From Clostridia bacterium (GTDB lineage: Bacteria > Bacillota > Clostridia > Monoglobales > Monoglobaceae): a stretch of DNA of 64,000 nt. Below, in pieces: positions 25,015-33,924 of the stretch; position 1 is the stretch's first letter; each line of letters starts with the position of its first letter. Under the pieces are notes generated by a model. It did no database searches. It was not told the DNA's origin and was given only the letters and a program-made list of their open reading frames with translations. The position numbers were made by a program, and so were the translations under genes. Location of the stretch: NCBI GenBank assembly GCA_017409575.1, contig JAFQSM010000080.1, forward strand, positions 1 through 64,000, written 5' to 3'.

Positions 25015-26999
25015 ATTGCATCCACCTCCGCCATAATCTGATTGCTTGCAAATCCGTTAAGGTCCATAGCCCCTGACGGACAAGCAACTGTACATGCACC
25101 GCATCCCTGACAAACCGCAGGATTTACAACAGCAACTCTTCTTATTTTAGTTGTTCTGTCCGGCATACGGAATTCTTTATCTTCATAAGTAATAGCGCCA
25201 TAAGGACAAACCCTCTCGCACGAAGAACAACCGTTGCACATAAGCTCGTTTGAGTGAGCTACGCAAGGATTGCCTGTTAACTTATCTTTTGCCAGAAGTC
25301 CAATAACCTTAGATGCCGCAGCACCTGCCTGGGAAACTGTCTCGGGAATATCTTTTGGTCCCTGGCAAGCACCCGAAAGGAATACACCTGCAGTCGGGCT
25401 TTCTACCGGTCGGAGTTTTGGATGGGCTTCGGTAAAGAAGTCATTTGTATCCATACTTGCAGTAAGCATGGTAGCAAGAGGTCTTGCCGATTTGTCAGGC
25501 TCTATTGCCGCTGCCAGCACAACAAGGTCTGCATCAATATGAAGCTGCTTGTTCTCGATAAGGTCTGACGCCTGAACCTTAAGCTTGTCCCCTTCGGGCG
25601 TAACCTTGCCGACCATACCCTTTACATATTTAACACCATACTCTTCAACTGCTCGACGATAAAATTCGTCAAAGTTTTTACCCGGTGTTCTGACATCTAT
25701 ATAGAATACATATACATCTGTATCAGGATACTTGTCTCTTACAAGCATCGCGTGCTTTGCCGTGTACATACAGCAGATTTTGGAGCAATATTCTTTGCCT
25801 TTTTCAGCACAAGCATCACATCTTGACCCTACGCACTGAACAAATACAATTGTCTTTGGTGACTTGCCGTCAGACGGTCTTTCAAGATGCCCAGCAGTCG
25901 GACCTGCCGCATTTGTAAGACGCTCAAACTCAAGAGATGTGATAACATCCTTTGACTGGTTGTAGGCAAACTCATCAAACTTATCCATACTGATAGGATT
26001 GAAGCCGGTTGCAACAACGATTGCGCCGTATTTTTCCTGAATATATTCATCTTTTTGTGTGTAATCAATAGCACCAGCCGCACAAACTTTTGAACAAAGA
26101 CCGCATTTTCCGTTTTTGAGCATATTGCACGCACTTGGGTCAATTGTTGCAACCTTTGGCACTGCCTGAGCAAACGGAATATATATCGCACTGCGGTTGT
26201 CCATTCCAAGATTGAATTCGTTTGGTACCTTTTTCATAGGACACTTTTCTACACAAGCACCGCAACCCGTACATATATCCTCTTTTACATATCGGGCATT
26301 CTTTTTGATGGTTACATCAAAATTACCCACAAAGCCCTTAATTTCGGACACTTCGCTGTAAGAGAAAATACGGATATTTTCATTTTGAGCAACATCCACC
26401 ATTTTGGGTGTCAAAATACACGCTGCACAGTCAAGTGTCGGGAATGTTTTGTCAAGCTGTGCCATTTTTCCGCCGATTGTAGGCTTTTTTTCTACAATAT
26501 CAACAGGAAACCCTGCGTCAGCAATATCAAGCGCAGTCTGAATACCGGCTATACCGCCGCCGATAACAAGTGCTCTTTTTGTAACAGGTGATTCTCCCGG
26601 CGTAAGGGGTGTGTTGAGGTTAACCTTAGCGACAGCCGCTTTGCCCAGAATAATAGCCTTTTCTGTACCTGTCTGGATATCCTTGTGTACCCAGGAACAT
26701 TGTTCTCTTATGTTTGCAATTTCAACCATATAAGGATTGAGCCCTGCAGCAGCCGCAGTTTTTCTGAATGTTGCCTCGTGCATACGGGGTGAGCACGAAC
26801 AAACAACTATGCCGGTAAGGTTATGTTCCTTTACCGCATCTTTAATCATATCCTGTCCTGCCTGAGAACACATATATTGATAATTGGTGGAAAAAACAAC
26901 ACCGGGTTCGTTTTTCAGAGCATCTGACACTGCCTGCACATCAACTGTACCTGCAATATTACTGCCGCACCAACATACAAAAACACCAACTCTTTGCAT
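25005..26999 (-). CDS. hdrA: Heterodisulfide reductase subunit A-like flavin protein
   Basis: 664 residues, normal for HdrA. VGVFVCWCGSNIAG at the start, then the FAD-binding VIGGGIAGIQTALDIADAGF (about residues 147-166) followed by IGGKMAQLDKTFPTLDCAAC. Ferredoxin sites include CTGCGACVEKCP (about 240-251), CGLCSKVCAAG, and near the end CNGCSSCERVCP and CQGCGACTVACP. HdrA holds the FAD that bifurcates electrons between a low-potential ferredoxin and the HdrBC side in known complexes. It is flanked by hdrC (14 bases) and flxD (overlap). Bifurcation here is inferred from family and context, not proven by the sequence. Confidence 0.92.
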   Translation of the reverse strand: MQRVGVFVCWCGSNIAGTVDVQAVSDALKNEPGVVFSTNYQYMCSQAGQDMIKDAVKEHNLTGIVVCSCSPRMHEATFRKTAAAAGLNPYMVEIANIREQCSWVHKDIQTGTEKAIILGKAAVAKVNLNTPLTPGESPVTKRALVIGGGIAGIQTALDIADAGFPVDIVEKKPTIGGKMAQLDKTFPTLDCAACILTPKMVDVAQNENIRIFSYSEVSEIKGFVGNFDVTIKKNARYVKEDICTGCGACVEKCPMKKVPNEFNLGMDNRSAIYIPFAQAVPKVATIDPSACNMLKNGKCGLCSKVCAAGAIDYTQKDEYIQEKYGAIVVATGFNPISMDKFDEFAYNQSKDVITSLEFERLTNAAGPTAGHLERPSDGKSPKTIVFVQCVGSRCDACAEKGKEYCSKICCMYTAKHAMLVRDKYPDTDVYVFYIDVRTPGKNFDEFYRRAVEEYGVKYVKGMVGKVTPEGDKLKVQASDLIENKQLHIDADLVVLAAAIEPDKSARPLATMLTASMDTNDFFTEAHPKLRPVESPTAGVFLSGACQGPKDIPETVSQAGAAASKVIGLLAKDKLTGNPCVAHSNELMCNGCSSCERVCPYGAITYEDKEFRMPDRTTKIRRVAVVNPAVCQGCGACTVACPSGAMDLNGFASNQIMAEVDAICK

Positions 27000-27013
27000 T
27001 TGTCTTTTCCTCC

Positions 27014-27400
27014 TTATTTACTGTATTTTCTGAATGCACTGACAATCAGCTGCTGCGGAACATCTTCATCAAGGAACTCCGCAACATCGTTTGCCGTCAT
27101 TCTGTTTTCGCCTTGTTTTCTGATAGCCGCAAGCCGAACAGCCTCTACCAGTTTGGCAGGCTCGACACCTCTTGGGCATCTTTCGATACATGCAAAACAA
27201 GACAAACATTTGTAAAGCGATTCTGACTGAAGAAGCGGCTGTATGTCTCCGCTTTCAACCATACTTACAAACTGATGGGGATGATATTCCATCTCATCAT
27301 AAGCCGGACATGTTGCCGAGCATTTACCGCATTTCATACATTTTTTTGGATTTACTCCGCTTTCTCGGATTAACTCCTCACGAAGATACTTATTGTTCAT
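27014..27400 (-). CDS. hdrC: Heterodisulfide reductase subunit C-like ferredoxin
   Basis: 128 residues, with two [4Fe-4S] motifs CMKCGKCSATCP (about residues 20-31) and CLSCFACIERCP (about 64-75). It connects HdrA to the noncubane clusters of HdrB. It overlaps hdrB by eleven bases and precedes hdrA. Length and motif spacing are those of separate HdrC proteins rather than the fused HdrD. Confidence 0.9.
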   Translation of the reverse strand: MNNKYLREELIRESGVNPKKCMKCGKCSATCPAYDEMEYHPHQFVSMVESGDIQPLLQSESLYKCLSCFACIERCPRGVEPAKLVEAVRLAAIRKQGENRMTANDVAEFLDEDVPQQLIVSAFRKYSK

Positions 27401-28184
27401 CTGTATCCTCCTTTACGCCAAGTGCTTCAGCTAAAAGTTCGGTAAAATAAACCACCGGAATATCCGCACCGTTTTTCAAAAGATTATATTTGCAAAGCGG
27501 GCAGGCTGTTATAATCATTTCAGCCCCCTGCATCTTTGCATTCTGCACTACCTGATTGCTGCTCTTTTTTGCCAAATCAGGACTTTCGACACTTACATAT
27601 CCGCCGCAGCACTCATTTCGTTTTGCATAAACAACCGGCTGTGCCCCAAGAGCTTTTATAAAATCTTCCATAATGCTTGGATTTTCAGGGTCATCCATCT
27701 TCATAACACTGCCCGGTCTTAAAAGCAGACAGCCATAATATGCCGCTATCTTTTTACCTTTTAAAGGATTTACCACTTTTTCTTTCAGTGCATCAAATCC
27801 AACCAAATCACGCAGCATTTCAAGATAATGATAAACCTCTGCTTCACCAAAGTATCCGCCATCCTCTCCCATATAGCGGTTTACCTTGTCAGAAAACTCC
27901 TTATCATTTTGCACAGCATGGTTTGTTTGCTTTATAACATTGTGGCAAGCCGAACATACCGTTACAAGAGGCTGCTCCTTTGAGAAAGCCTCTTTCAGTG
28001 CGCGAACAGAAGAAAGCTTTGTTGCCACCTCGTCTCTTGCAGTTGTAAACACTCCGCCGCAGCATTGCCAGTTTTCAATTTCTTCAAGAGTAACACCCAA
28101 AGCTTCTGCCGACTTGTATGCATACAAATCAAGGTCTTTGGCTTTGTTTTTCAAAGTGCACCCGGGGAAATAACTAACCTTCAT
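27390..28184 (-). CDS. hdrB: Heterodisulfide reductase subunit B-like catalytic protein
   Basis: 264 residues with two complete CCG domains: first CTLKNKAKD...CCGG...CSAC (Cys at about residues 9, 41-42 and 78-81), then CLLLRPG...CCGG...CPLC in the second half (about 151-232). These cysteines bind the two noncubane [4Fe-4S] clusters that reduce disulfides in methanogen HdrB. All ligands appear kept, so it should be active toward a disulfide or an equivalent partner. The thiol partner in this organism is unknown; electrons may instead pass to the FrdAB-like subunits encoded downstream. It is the second gene of the operon. Confidence 0.92.
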   Translation of the reverse strand: MKVSYFPGCTLKNKAKDLDLYAYKSAEALGVTLEEIENWQCCGGVFTTARDEVATKLSSVRALKEAFSKEQPLVTVCSACHNVIKQTNHAVQNDKEFSDKVNRYMGEDGGYFGEAEVYHYLEMLRDLVGFDALKEKVVNPLKGKKIAAYYGCLLLRPGSVMKMDDPENPSIMEDFIKALGAQPVVYAKRNECCGGYVSVESPDLAKKSSNQVVQNAKMQGAEMIITACPLCKYNLLKNGADIPVVYFTELLAEALGVKEDTDEQ

Positions 28185-28201
28185 CTTTATCCCATCCCTT
28201 T

Positions 28202-29146
28202 TTAGTATATACTGATACCCTTTATCAAATCTTTTAAAACCTTTGCGCTATTGTGAAGTGCCGCAATTTCCTGATCATTCAGGGGAAGCAATATCTTGCT
28301 GTGTGCGCCCTTGTTTCCCACAATACTCAAAAGGCTTAAACATACATCATCAATTCCATATTCGCCGTTAAGCAAGGTTGACACGGTAAGAGTTGTGTCT
28401 ATTCCGCTGAGAAGGCAATGACACACATGGCATACCGACATTGACACGGCATAAAAAGTTGCACCTTTGCGTTCTATAACCCGGGCGCCTGATTTTTTAA
28501 CATATTCTTCAACATCTCCCCGTCTGAACTCAGGATAATCTGCACCCGTCTGTACTGCATGCTGATAATCCTCAATCGGCACATTGGAAATATTTGAAAT
28601 AGACCACGGAACAAAAGAACTGTCTCCATGTTCTCCCAAAACGTAAGCATGCACATTTTTCTGGTTTACAGAGTAATATTCGGCAATTCTTGAACGGAGT
28701 CTTGCCGTATCCAATATGGTACCAGAACCGATAACACGCTCCTGAGGAAGACCTGTATGCTTTAAAAACACATAAGTCAAAATATCAACAGGGTTGCTGA
28801 CAATAACGTATGTTGCTTCCGGTGCAACAGGAACAATTTTGTCCGCAATACTTTTTATAATATCAACATTAATCTGTGCAAGGTCAAGCCTTGATTGTCC
28901 TGGTTTTCTTGCCATACCTGATGTAATAATGACGATGTCCGAATCCTTGGCATCTTCATAAGATCCTGCGTAAACACTTGCCGGGTGGCAAAAGGGGACA
29001 CCCTGCTGTATGTCAAGAGCTTCGCCAAATGCTTTTTCTTCGTTTATATCAATCATAACAGTCTCAGACGAAAGTCCCATGACTGTAAGAGTATACGCAA
29101 TTGTTGAGCCCACATTTCCCGAACCGATTACCGTAATTTTGTTCAT
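28202..29146 (-). CDS. LDH/MDH-family 2-hydroxyacid dehydrogenase, probably malate-type
   Basis: 314 residues of the L-lactate/malate dehydrogenase family, with VIGSGNVGSTIAYTL for NAD, SNPVDILTYV, GSGTILDTARLR and the catalytic His in LGEHGDSSFVPWS (about residue 178). The substrate loop reads GMARKPGQSRLDL. The residue before KPG, Gln in lactate dehydrogenases and Arg in malate dehydrogenases (position 102 in the standard numbering), is Arg here. That favours oxaloacetate/malate, although the rest of the sequence is lactate-dehydrogenase-like. As the first gene of the Flx/Hdr/Frd operon, a malate role fits well. Another 2-hydroxyacid is possible. The start follows AAAGAAAGGAATAATT. Confidence 0.8.
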   Translation of the reverse strand: MNKITVIGSGNVGSTIAYTLTVMGLSSETVMIDINEEKAFGEALDIQQGVPFCHPASVYAGSYEDAKDSDIVIITSGMARKPGQSRLDLAQINVDIIKSIADKIVPVAPEATYVIVSNPVDILTYVFLKHTGLPQERVIGSGTILDTARLRSRIAEYYSVNQKNVHAYVLGEHGDSSFVPWSISNISNVPIEDYQHAVQTGADYPEFRRGDVEEYVKKSGARVIERKGATFYAVSMSVCHVCHCLLSGIDTTLTVSTLLNGEYGIDDVCLSLLSIVGNKGAHSKILLPLNDQEIAALHNSAKVLKDLIKGISIY

Positions 29147-29232
29147 AATTATTCCTTTCTTTTTGCAACCATATTTTTTACATAAAACTCACTTTTCGGG
29201 CAGTCAAACGCAAACCACCCCAATTTAATTTT

Positions 29233-29261
29233 AATATAACACAAATCTCGCCAATAATCAA
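29233..29261 (-). promoter_or_regulatory. Sigma-A promoter of the eleven-gene operon, with overlapping palindrome
   Basis: On the minus strand TTGATT (29256-29261) and TATATT (29233-29238) are 17 bases apart, 87 bases before the dehydrogenase ATG. A 7-1-7 palindrome ATAATCAATGATTAT (29254-29268) covers the -35 box and is a candidate operator. It does not match the Rex consensus. Confidence 0.7.
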
Positions 29262-29371
29262 TGATTATCTGTCATTTTCGTCATATTGACAAAAATTTCA
29301 CAATTTCTGCTATGGTATATGTTTAATTTTTAGCAAATATTCTTCAAGCCGACCGACCTTTTACGCGATTC

Positions 29372-29989
29372 TCAGCTTTGTTTTTTTCCTTTGATACGGT
29401 ACTTAAGTATCGGGCTGAGTGGCTTGTAAATAAAAGCTGTAATAACCGAAACAAGAACTGCCTTTAACAGATTGAACGGAACAACGCAAAGCAAAACCAA
29501 TTTTGAAAGGCTGTCAACCGCAGGGAATATAGCTTTTCCCATATCCACAATTGCATCCATTGGAATATTGAGCATTTTGCTGTAGGTTGGAATCAATACA
29601 AAAGCATTTACAAATCCTGCAAATACAGCCATTGTGATACTTCCGACAACCATACCCATTATCGCATTTTTCTTGTTTTTTTTGTGTCTGTAAATCATTT
29701 CGGCGGGAAGTATAAACGATACACCAACCAGAAAGTTAGCAAACTCGCCCACTCCTGCGGTTATAGTTCCGTTTATCAACAAATTCAAAAGTATTTTCAA
29801 AAACTCAATCGCAATTCCTGCAACCGGGCCCAATGCAAATGCGCCCACCAGCACAGGTACTTCGCTGAAGTCAAGCTCGTAAAAAGCCGGTGCAATAAAC
29901 GGCAGTGGAAACTCAAACAGCATCAAAACCATTGCTGCCGCCGAAAGCATTGCAATTTTTGTCATCCATTCAATTTTGTTTTTTCTCAT
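29372..29989 (-). CDS. ribU: Riboflavin ECF transporter substrate-binding subunit RibU
   Basis: 205 residues from the ATG (MRKNKIEW) behind AAAGGAGCTGATTTGG; the earlier in-frame start at 30052 lies inside the riboswitch terminator. It has about six hydrophobic helices, an N-terminal MTKIAMLSAAAMVLMLFEF segment and YELDFSEVPVLVGAF, typical of RibU. As the S-component it binds riboflavin and works with the energising module EcfAA'T encoded elsewhere. An FMN riboswitch (30071-30180) directly upstream confirms the substrate. The C-terminal tail is strongly basic. Confidence 0.93.
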   Translation of the reverse strand: MRKNKIEWMTKIAMLSAAAMVLMLFEFPLPFIAPAFYELDFSEVPVLVGAFALGPVAGIAIEFLKILLNLLINGTITAGVGEFANFLVGVSFILPAEMIYRHKKNKKNAIMGMVVGSITMAVFAGFVNAFVLIPTYSKMLNIPMDAIVDMGKAIFPAVDSLSKLVLLCVVPFNLLKAVLVSVITAFIYKPLSPILKYRIKGKKQS

Positions 29990-30004
29990 CCAAATCAGCT
30001 CCTT

Positions 30005-30035
30005 TAAAAAATATCGCCCCGACAAAAGTCGGGGC
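30005..30035 (-). terminator. FMN riboswitch expression-platform terminator
   Basis: GCCCCGAC and GTCGGGGC around TTTT, followed on the minus strand by GATATTTTTTAAAGG. It sits between the FMN aptamer and ribU and would form when FMN is bound. Confidence 0.88.
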
Positions 30036-30070
30036 AACAAATCTATACTCAAAGCATATCAGCCATAAGT

Positions 30071-30180
30071 ATTCTTCTTCCATCCGGACTTTACCGTCGG
30101 TTTTGGAATTTCACCAAATCAACCAGTTTTCTGGCTCGCGGACTTTACCGCCGGTCAGGAATTTCACCCTGCCCCAAAGA
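30071..30180 (-). promoter_or_regulatory. FMN riboswitch (RFN element)
   Basis: The minus strand shows the RFN consensus: GGGGCAGGGTGAAATTCC, ACCGGCGGTAAAGTCCGCGA, then TTTGGTGAAATTCC, ACCGACGGTAAAGTCCGGAT and GAAGAAGA. It folds into the six-helix aptamer that binds FMN and controls ribU through the terminator at 30005-30035. Confidence 0.96.
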
Positions 30181-30195
30181 ATATTTTGTATTCAA

Positions 30196-32556
30196 TTATT
30201 TTTTCATAAGTATTCCGTCTTTTTCAAGCCTCAAGGTAACAGACTCGACAATCGCCATTGTTTCCTCTTTGGTAAGAGTGCGCTCGGGATGCGAAAATAC
30301 CAGTCTTACGGTTATCGACTTGCCGCTTTCGTCAGTATAGGTATCAACGACCGACACCGACTTGATAAGCGGTGAATTTTCTGCCTTTATTGCATCGTTT
30401 ATGGGTGCAAATTTTTCGCTTACAAACGAAATGTCAATTTCCATTTCGGGGAAGCGTGACGGCTCTTTGTACAAAATTCCCGCATTTTCTATCTTTGCAA
30501 ATACTTCCATATCAATTTCAGTATATACAATAGCAGCTTTTTTGTCAATCTTCTTTGCCACAATGGGATGTACAATACCAATTTCGCCTATCTCTGTACC
30601 CCCACAGAAAATCTTGTTCAGGTTTTTAAGATGCTGATAGGAATGTGTAGCTTCCATCGCCTCAAAGCTGAGTTCCTGATGATTTATGTCATCTGCAACA
30701 ACCGCCAGCATATCACGAAGTTCAAAATAAAGCTGCTCATAAGTTTTTGTTTTTGAGAACAAAGTAATTGCAAGCTTTTTATGCTCGTTGCAGCTGTTAT
30801 CCGACTTCAGCCCTTCAACCACTCTTCCGACTTCAAACACGCCAAAATCATTTGCATAAGCAGTATTATATTTTACCTGGCAAAGCTGTGTCGGCACTAT
30901 CGAGCGGCGGATTGTTTCGATATTGGGGTTGGTCGCATTTATAAGCTTGATACTCTCCTCGACATCAATTCCCAAAGCCTTATACTCATCATAGTAAGCC
31001 CAGATATAAGAATGAAGCTCGTGAAGTGAATATCTTTTTACCAAAATATCCTTTACTCTGTCTTCTACAGTTTTTACAACATCTGCTCTTACCGGATAAA
31101 GCGGAGCTTCGGCTGTGTTGATATCAAAGTTGTCATAGCCGTAAATTCTTGTGATTTCTTCGATAATATCCGCTTTGATGGTTACATCCTTTGTAGCTCT
31201 CCAGCTTGGAACGGTAACCTTGAATTCATCACCGCAAAGTTCAACCGCAAAGCCAAGAGACTTAAGAGTTTTTACGATCGTATCATTGCCTATTTCTATT
31301 CCTGTATAGCGGTCAACGAACTTTTTGTCAAACTCAAGATTTATTGTATCATACTTGACAGCATATTCATCTGTAAGTGCCGAAACAACCTTTACTCCCC
31401 CGTCAATCTCGGTAAGAAGCTTTAAAAACCTTCCTATAGCAGTAACAGTCATCTCGGGGTCAAGACATTTTTCGTAGCGCATCGAAGCATCTGTACGATG
31501 TGCCAGACGGACAGTTGATTTGCGGATCGAAACAGCGTCAAAGGTTGCCGACTCAAGCGTAAGGGTTGTTGTATCCTCCACTATTTCAGAGTCAAGACCG
31601 CCCATAACACCTGCAATTGCAACAGGTGTGTCCGCATTGCAAATCATAAGAGTATTTTCGTCAATATTTCTGTCAATTCCGTCAAGGGTTTTGAATGTAA
31701 ACGGCTTGTCAAAACGCTTTATGCGAAGCTTTTCAACCTTGCGCGAGTCAAATGCGTGCATTGGCTGACCCATTTCAAGCATAAGGTAATTTGTAAGGTC
31801 TGCAAGAAGATTAATTCCTCTCATTCCGCAATAGAAAAGACGGATACGCATATTTACCGGACTTATGTGCTTGGTAATGTTCTCAACCTGAATACACGAA
31901 TATCTTTGACAAAGCTTGTCCTCAATCTTCATATCAACTTTGGGAAGAGAATCGTACTTGTCAAGGCTCACACATTCAAGGGGTTTAAGTTCTCTGCCTG
32001 CAAGTGCAGCAAATTCGCGCGCGATACCATAATGTCCCCAAAGGTCGGGGCGGTTGGTGAGCGACTTGTTGTCCACCTCAAATATAATATCGTCAATATC
32101 ATATATTTCTTTTACATCAGTTCCACAGGGTACATCCTCAAGGATTTCCATAATCCCCGAGTGGTCATCCGAAACACCAAGTTCTTTTTCGCTGCAGCAC
32201 ATACCATAAGATGTGTATCCTGCCAAATCCCTTGGGGTAATATCAATTTCTCCTATTTTTGCGCCCACTTTGGCAAAGGCGGTCTTCATACCGACTCTTA
32301 CATTTGGTGCGCCGCAAACAACATCTGTAAGCTTGCCGTCACCGGCATCAACTTTCAGAAGATGCAGCTTTTTTGAATCGGGATGGGCCGAAATCTCTTT
32401 AATTTCAGCTACCACAATACCCGAAATATCGCTGCCCTTTTGGAAAATATCGTTTTCCACTTCGGCAGTCGAAAGCGAAAATCTTGCAATAAGCTCCATT
32501 TTGTCAAGACCTGTCAGATCAACAAAGTCCGAAATCCAGTTCATAGATAAAAACAT
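30196..32556 (-). CDS. pheT: Phenylalanine-tRNA ligase beta subunit
   Basis: 786 residues, the full bacterial length. An EMAP-type tRNA-binding domain with EISAHPDSKKLHLLKVDAG (about residues 55-73) is followed by B3/B4 editing (MLEMGQPMHAFDSRKV), B5, the core and a C-terminal FDX-ACB domain (PSRFPEMEIDISFV, about 690-703) that binds the tRNA anticodon. With PheS it charges tRNAPhe. It starts 18 bases after pheS and shares the T-box control. Confidence 0.97.
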   Translation of the reverse strand: MFLSMNWISDFVDLTGLDKMELIARFSLSTAEVENDIFQKGSDISGIVVAEIKEISAHPDSKKLHLLKVDAGDGKLTDVVCGAPNVRVGMKTAFAKVGAKIGEIDITPRDLAGYTSYGMCCSEKELGVSDDHSGIMEILEDVPCGTDVKEIYDIDDIIFEVDNKSLTNRPDLWGHYGIAREFAALAGRELKPLECVSLDKYDSLPKVDMKIEDKLCQRYSCIQVENITKHISPVNMRIRLFYCGMRGINLLADLTNYLMLEMGQPMHAFDSRKVEKLRIKRFDKPFTFKTLDGIDRNIDENTLMICNADTPVAIAGVMGGLDSEIVEDTTTLTLESATFDAVSIRKSTVRLAHRTDASMRYEKCLDPEMTVTAIGRFLKLLTEIDGGVKVVSALTDEYAVKYDTINLEFDKKFVDRYTGIEIGNDTIVKTLKSLGFAVELCGDEFKVTVPSWRATKDVTIKADIIEEITRIYGYDNFDINTAEAPLYPVRADVVKTVEDRVKDILVKRYSLHELHSYIWAYYDEYKALGIDVEESIKLINATNPNIETIRRSIVPTQLCQVKYNTAYANDFGVFEVGRVVEGLKSDNSCNEHKKLAITLFSKTKTYEQLYFELRDMLAVVADDINHQELSFEAMEATHSYQHLKNLNKIFCGGTEIGEIGIVHPIVAKKIDKKAAIVYTEIDMEVFAKIENAGILYKEPSRFPEMEIDISFVSEKFAPINDAIKAENSPLIKSVSVVDTYTDESGKSITVRLVFSHPERTLTKEETMAIVESVTLRLEKDGILMKK

Positions 32557-32574
32557 TTATATTCTCCCCCTTCC

Positions 32575-33627
32575 CTATTCGTCATCAGTAAACTGCGACA
32601 AAGTCTTGAGGCTGCCGCTGTTTAAATCTCTGATATCTTTTACGCCATACTTCATCATTGCAAGACGGGTAAGTCCAAGGCCAAAGGCAAATCCGGTATA
32701 CTCGTCAGGGTCAATACCACCTGCTTTAAGAACCTCGGGGTGTATCATACCGCAAGGACAAAGTTCCAGCCATCCGCTGTGCTTGCATGACGGACATCCG
32801 TCACCACCACAAATAAGACAGCTTATATCAAGTTCAAAGCCCGGCTCCACAAAGGGGAAAAATCCCGGACGAAGTCTGACCTTTATATCCTTCTGAAAAA
32901 CTTCTGAAAGCATTGTCTTCATAAAGAATATAAGGTTTGATATCGAAATGTTTTTGTCAACCATTACACCTTCCATCTGGAAGAATGTGTTTTCGTGGCA
33001 GGCGTCTGTCGCTTCATTACGGAAGCATCTGCCGGGGAAGATTGCCTTAATCGGCACGCCATCGTTCACAAGTGCATCCTTATACTTTTTGTAAATTGCA
33101 TTCTGTGCCGCTGATGTCTGCGACTTAAGAAGCTGACCATTCTCAAGGTAATAAGTATCCTGCATATCACGCGCCGGATGATGCTTTGGAATATTAAGTG
33201 ACTCAAAGCATTCGTAATCCGTAACAACCTCACTGTAATCCTCAACCGTAAATCCCATTGACTTGAAGATTTTTTCGCACTGGCGCTGTACCAGAGTAAT
33301 CGGATGATACGAGCCGCGCTCAAGATTTGCCGGCATTGATATATCGAATTCGGGCATTTTGTTTATTTCTGCCAGAATCTCAGCATTTTTAAGTTCTTCA
33401 CCCTTTTCGGCAATCATATCTGCCGCTGTGTTTTTAAGCACATTAACCTCTTGTCCAAAAGTCTTTTTTTCCTCAATGGACAAATCCTTCATTCCTTTAA
33501 GAAGTCCTGTTATAAGACCGCTTTTGCCCAAAAACTCGACACGGATTTGTTCAAGTTCCTGAACATCCTTTGCCAAAGCAAGCTTTTCTTCAAGTTGCTT
33601 CTGAAGCATGATAGTTTGTTCTGCCAT
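32575..33627 (-). CDS. pheS: Phenylalanine-tRNA ligase alpha subunit
   Basis: 350 residues from the ATG (MAEQTIML) behind AGAAAGGAAATTTGGT; an upstream start at 33717 would read through the T-box terminator. An N-terminal coiled coil precedes the class II core with HHPARDMQDTYYL, FRNEATDACHENTFFQMEG (about residues 205-223) and FGLGLTRLAMMKYG near the end. A four-Cys insert CLICGGDGCPSCKHSGW (about 274-290) could bind zinc, as in other clostridial PheS proteins. It charges tRNAPhe with PheT. Confidence 0.97.
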   Translation of the reverse strand: MAEQTIMLQKQLEEKLALAKDVQELEQIRVEFLGKSGLITGLLKGMKDLSIEEKKTFGQEVNVLKNTAADMIAEKGEELKNAEILAEINKMPEFDISMPANLERGSYHPITLVQRQCEKIFKSMGFTVEDYSEVVTDYECFESLNIPKHHPARDMQDTYYLENGQLLKSQTSAAQNAIYKKYKDALVNDGVPIKAIFPGRCFRNEATDACHENTFFQMEGVMVDKNISISNLIFFMKTMLSEVFQKDIKVRLRPGFFPFVEPGFELDISCLICGGDGCPSCKHSGWLELCPCGMIHPEVLKAGGIDPDEYTGFAFGLGLTRLAMMKYGVKDIRDLNSGSLKTLSQFTDDE

Positions 33628-33659
33628 ACCAAATTTCCTTTCTCGTTTAAATACTAAAA

Positions 33660-33695
33660 AACAAAAAGCCCGTCCCTTAAACTCTAAGGGACGAG
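33660..33695 (-). terminator. T-box terminator of pheST
   Basis: CGTCCCTTA and TAAGGGACG pair around GAGTT, followed on the minus strand by GGGCTTTTTGTTTTT. It competes with the antiterminator formed with TGGGTGGTACCGCGG just upstream. Confidence 0.92.
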
Positions 33696-33918
33696 CATAA
33701 TTTACCCGCGGTACCACCCAAATTCAAAAAGCTTTACTTTTTGCACTTTTGGCGCTTTTTCGTGTGCGCAACACTCTGCTTAACTCGTACTGATTTTCGC
33801 AGAACACTCCAATGCTGAAATTCACATCCGTATTTCCCGCAATCGTTTACAGCCTGTGACGATTACTCTCTTTTGAAAATATAATCCGGTCGCTACTTAC
33901 ACATTTTCATCATGTGAC
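33696..33918 (-). promoter_or_regulatory. T-box riboswitch (tRNA-Phe sensing) for pheST
   Basis: The minus strand carries the T-box bulge sequence TGGGTGGTACCGCGG (33706-33720) before the terminator. Upstream lie AGAGAGTAATCG, a GA-motif region, and a specifier segment GAATTTCAGC in which TTC is a Phe codon. Uncharged tRNAPhe would pair with TTC and the T-box and stop termination. Stem boundaries are approximate. Confidence 0.92.
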
Positions 33919-33924
33919 CATCTT

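Noticed and set aside
28202-29146. Plain L-lactate dehydrogenase
   Set aside because: The key specificity residue is Arg, not Gln, and the operon context is dicarboxylate reduction. The family assignment stands, the lactate specificity does not.
29282-29312. Plus-strand promoter TTGACA near 29287 with TATGGT-like box
   Set aside because: The spacing to any -10-like box is about 19 bases and no plus-strand gene follows.
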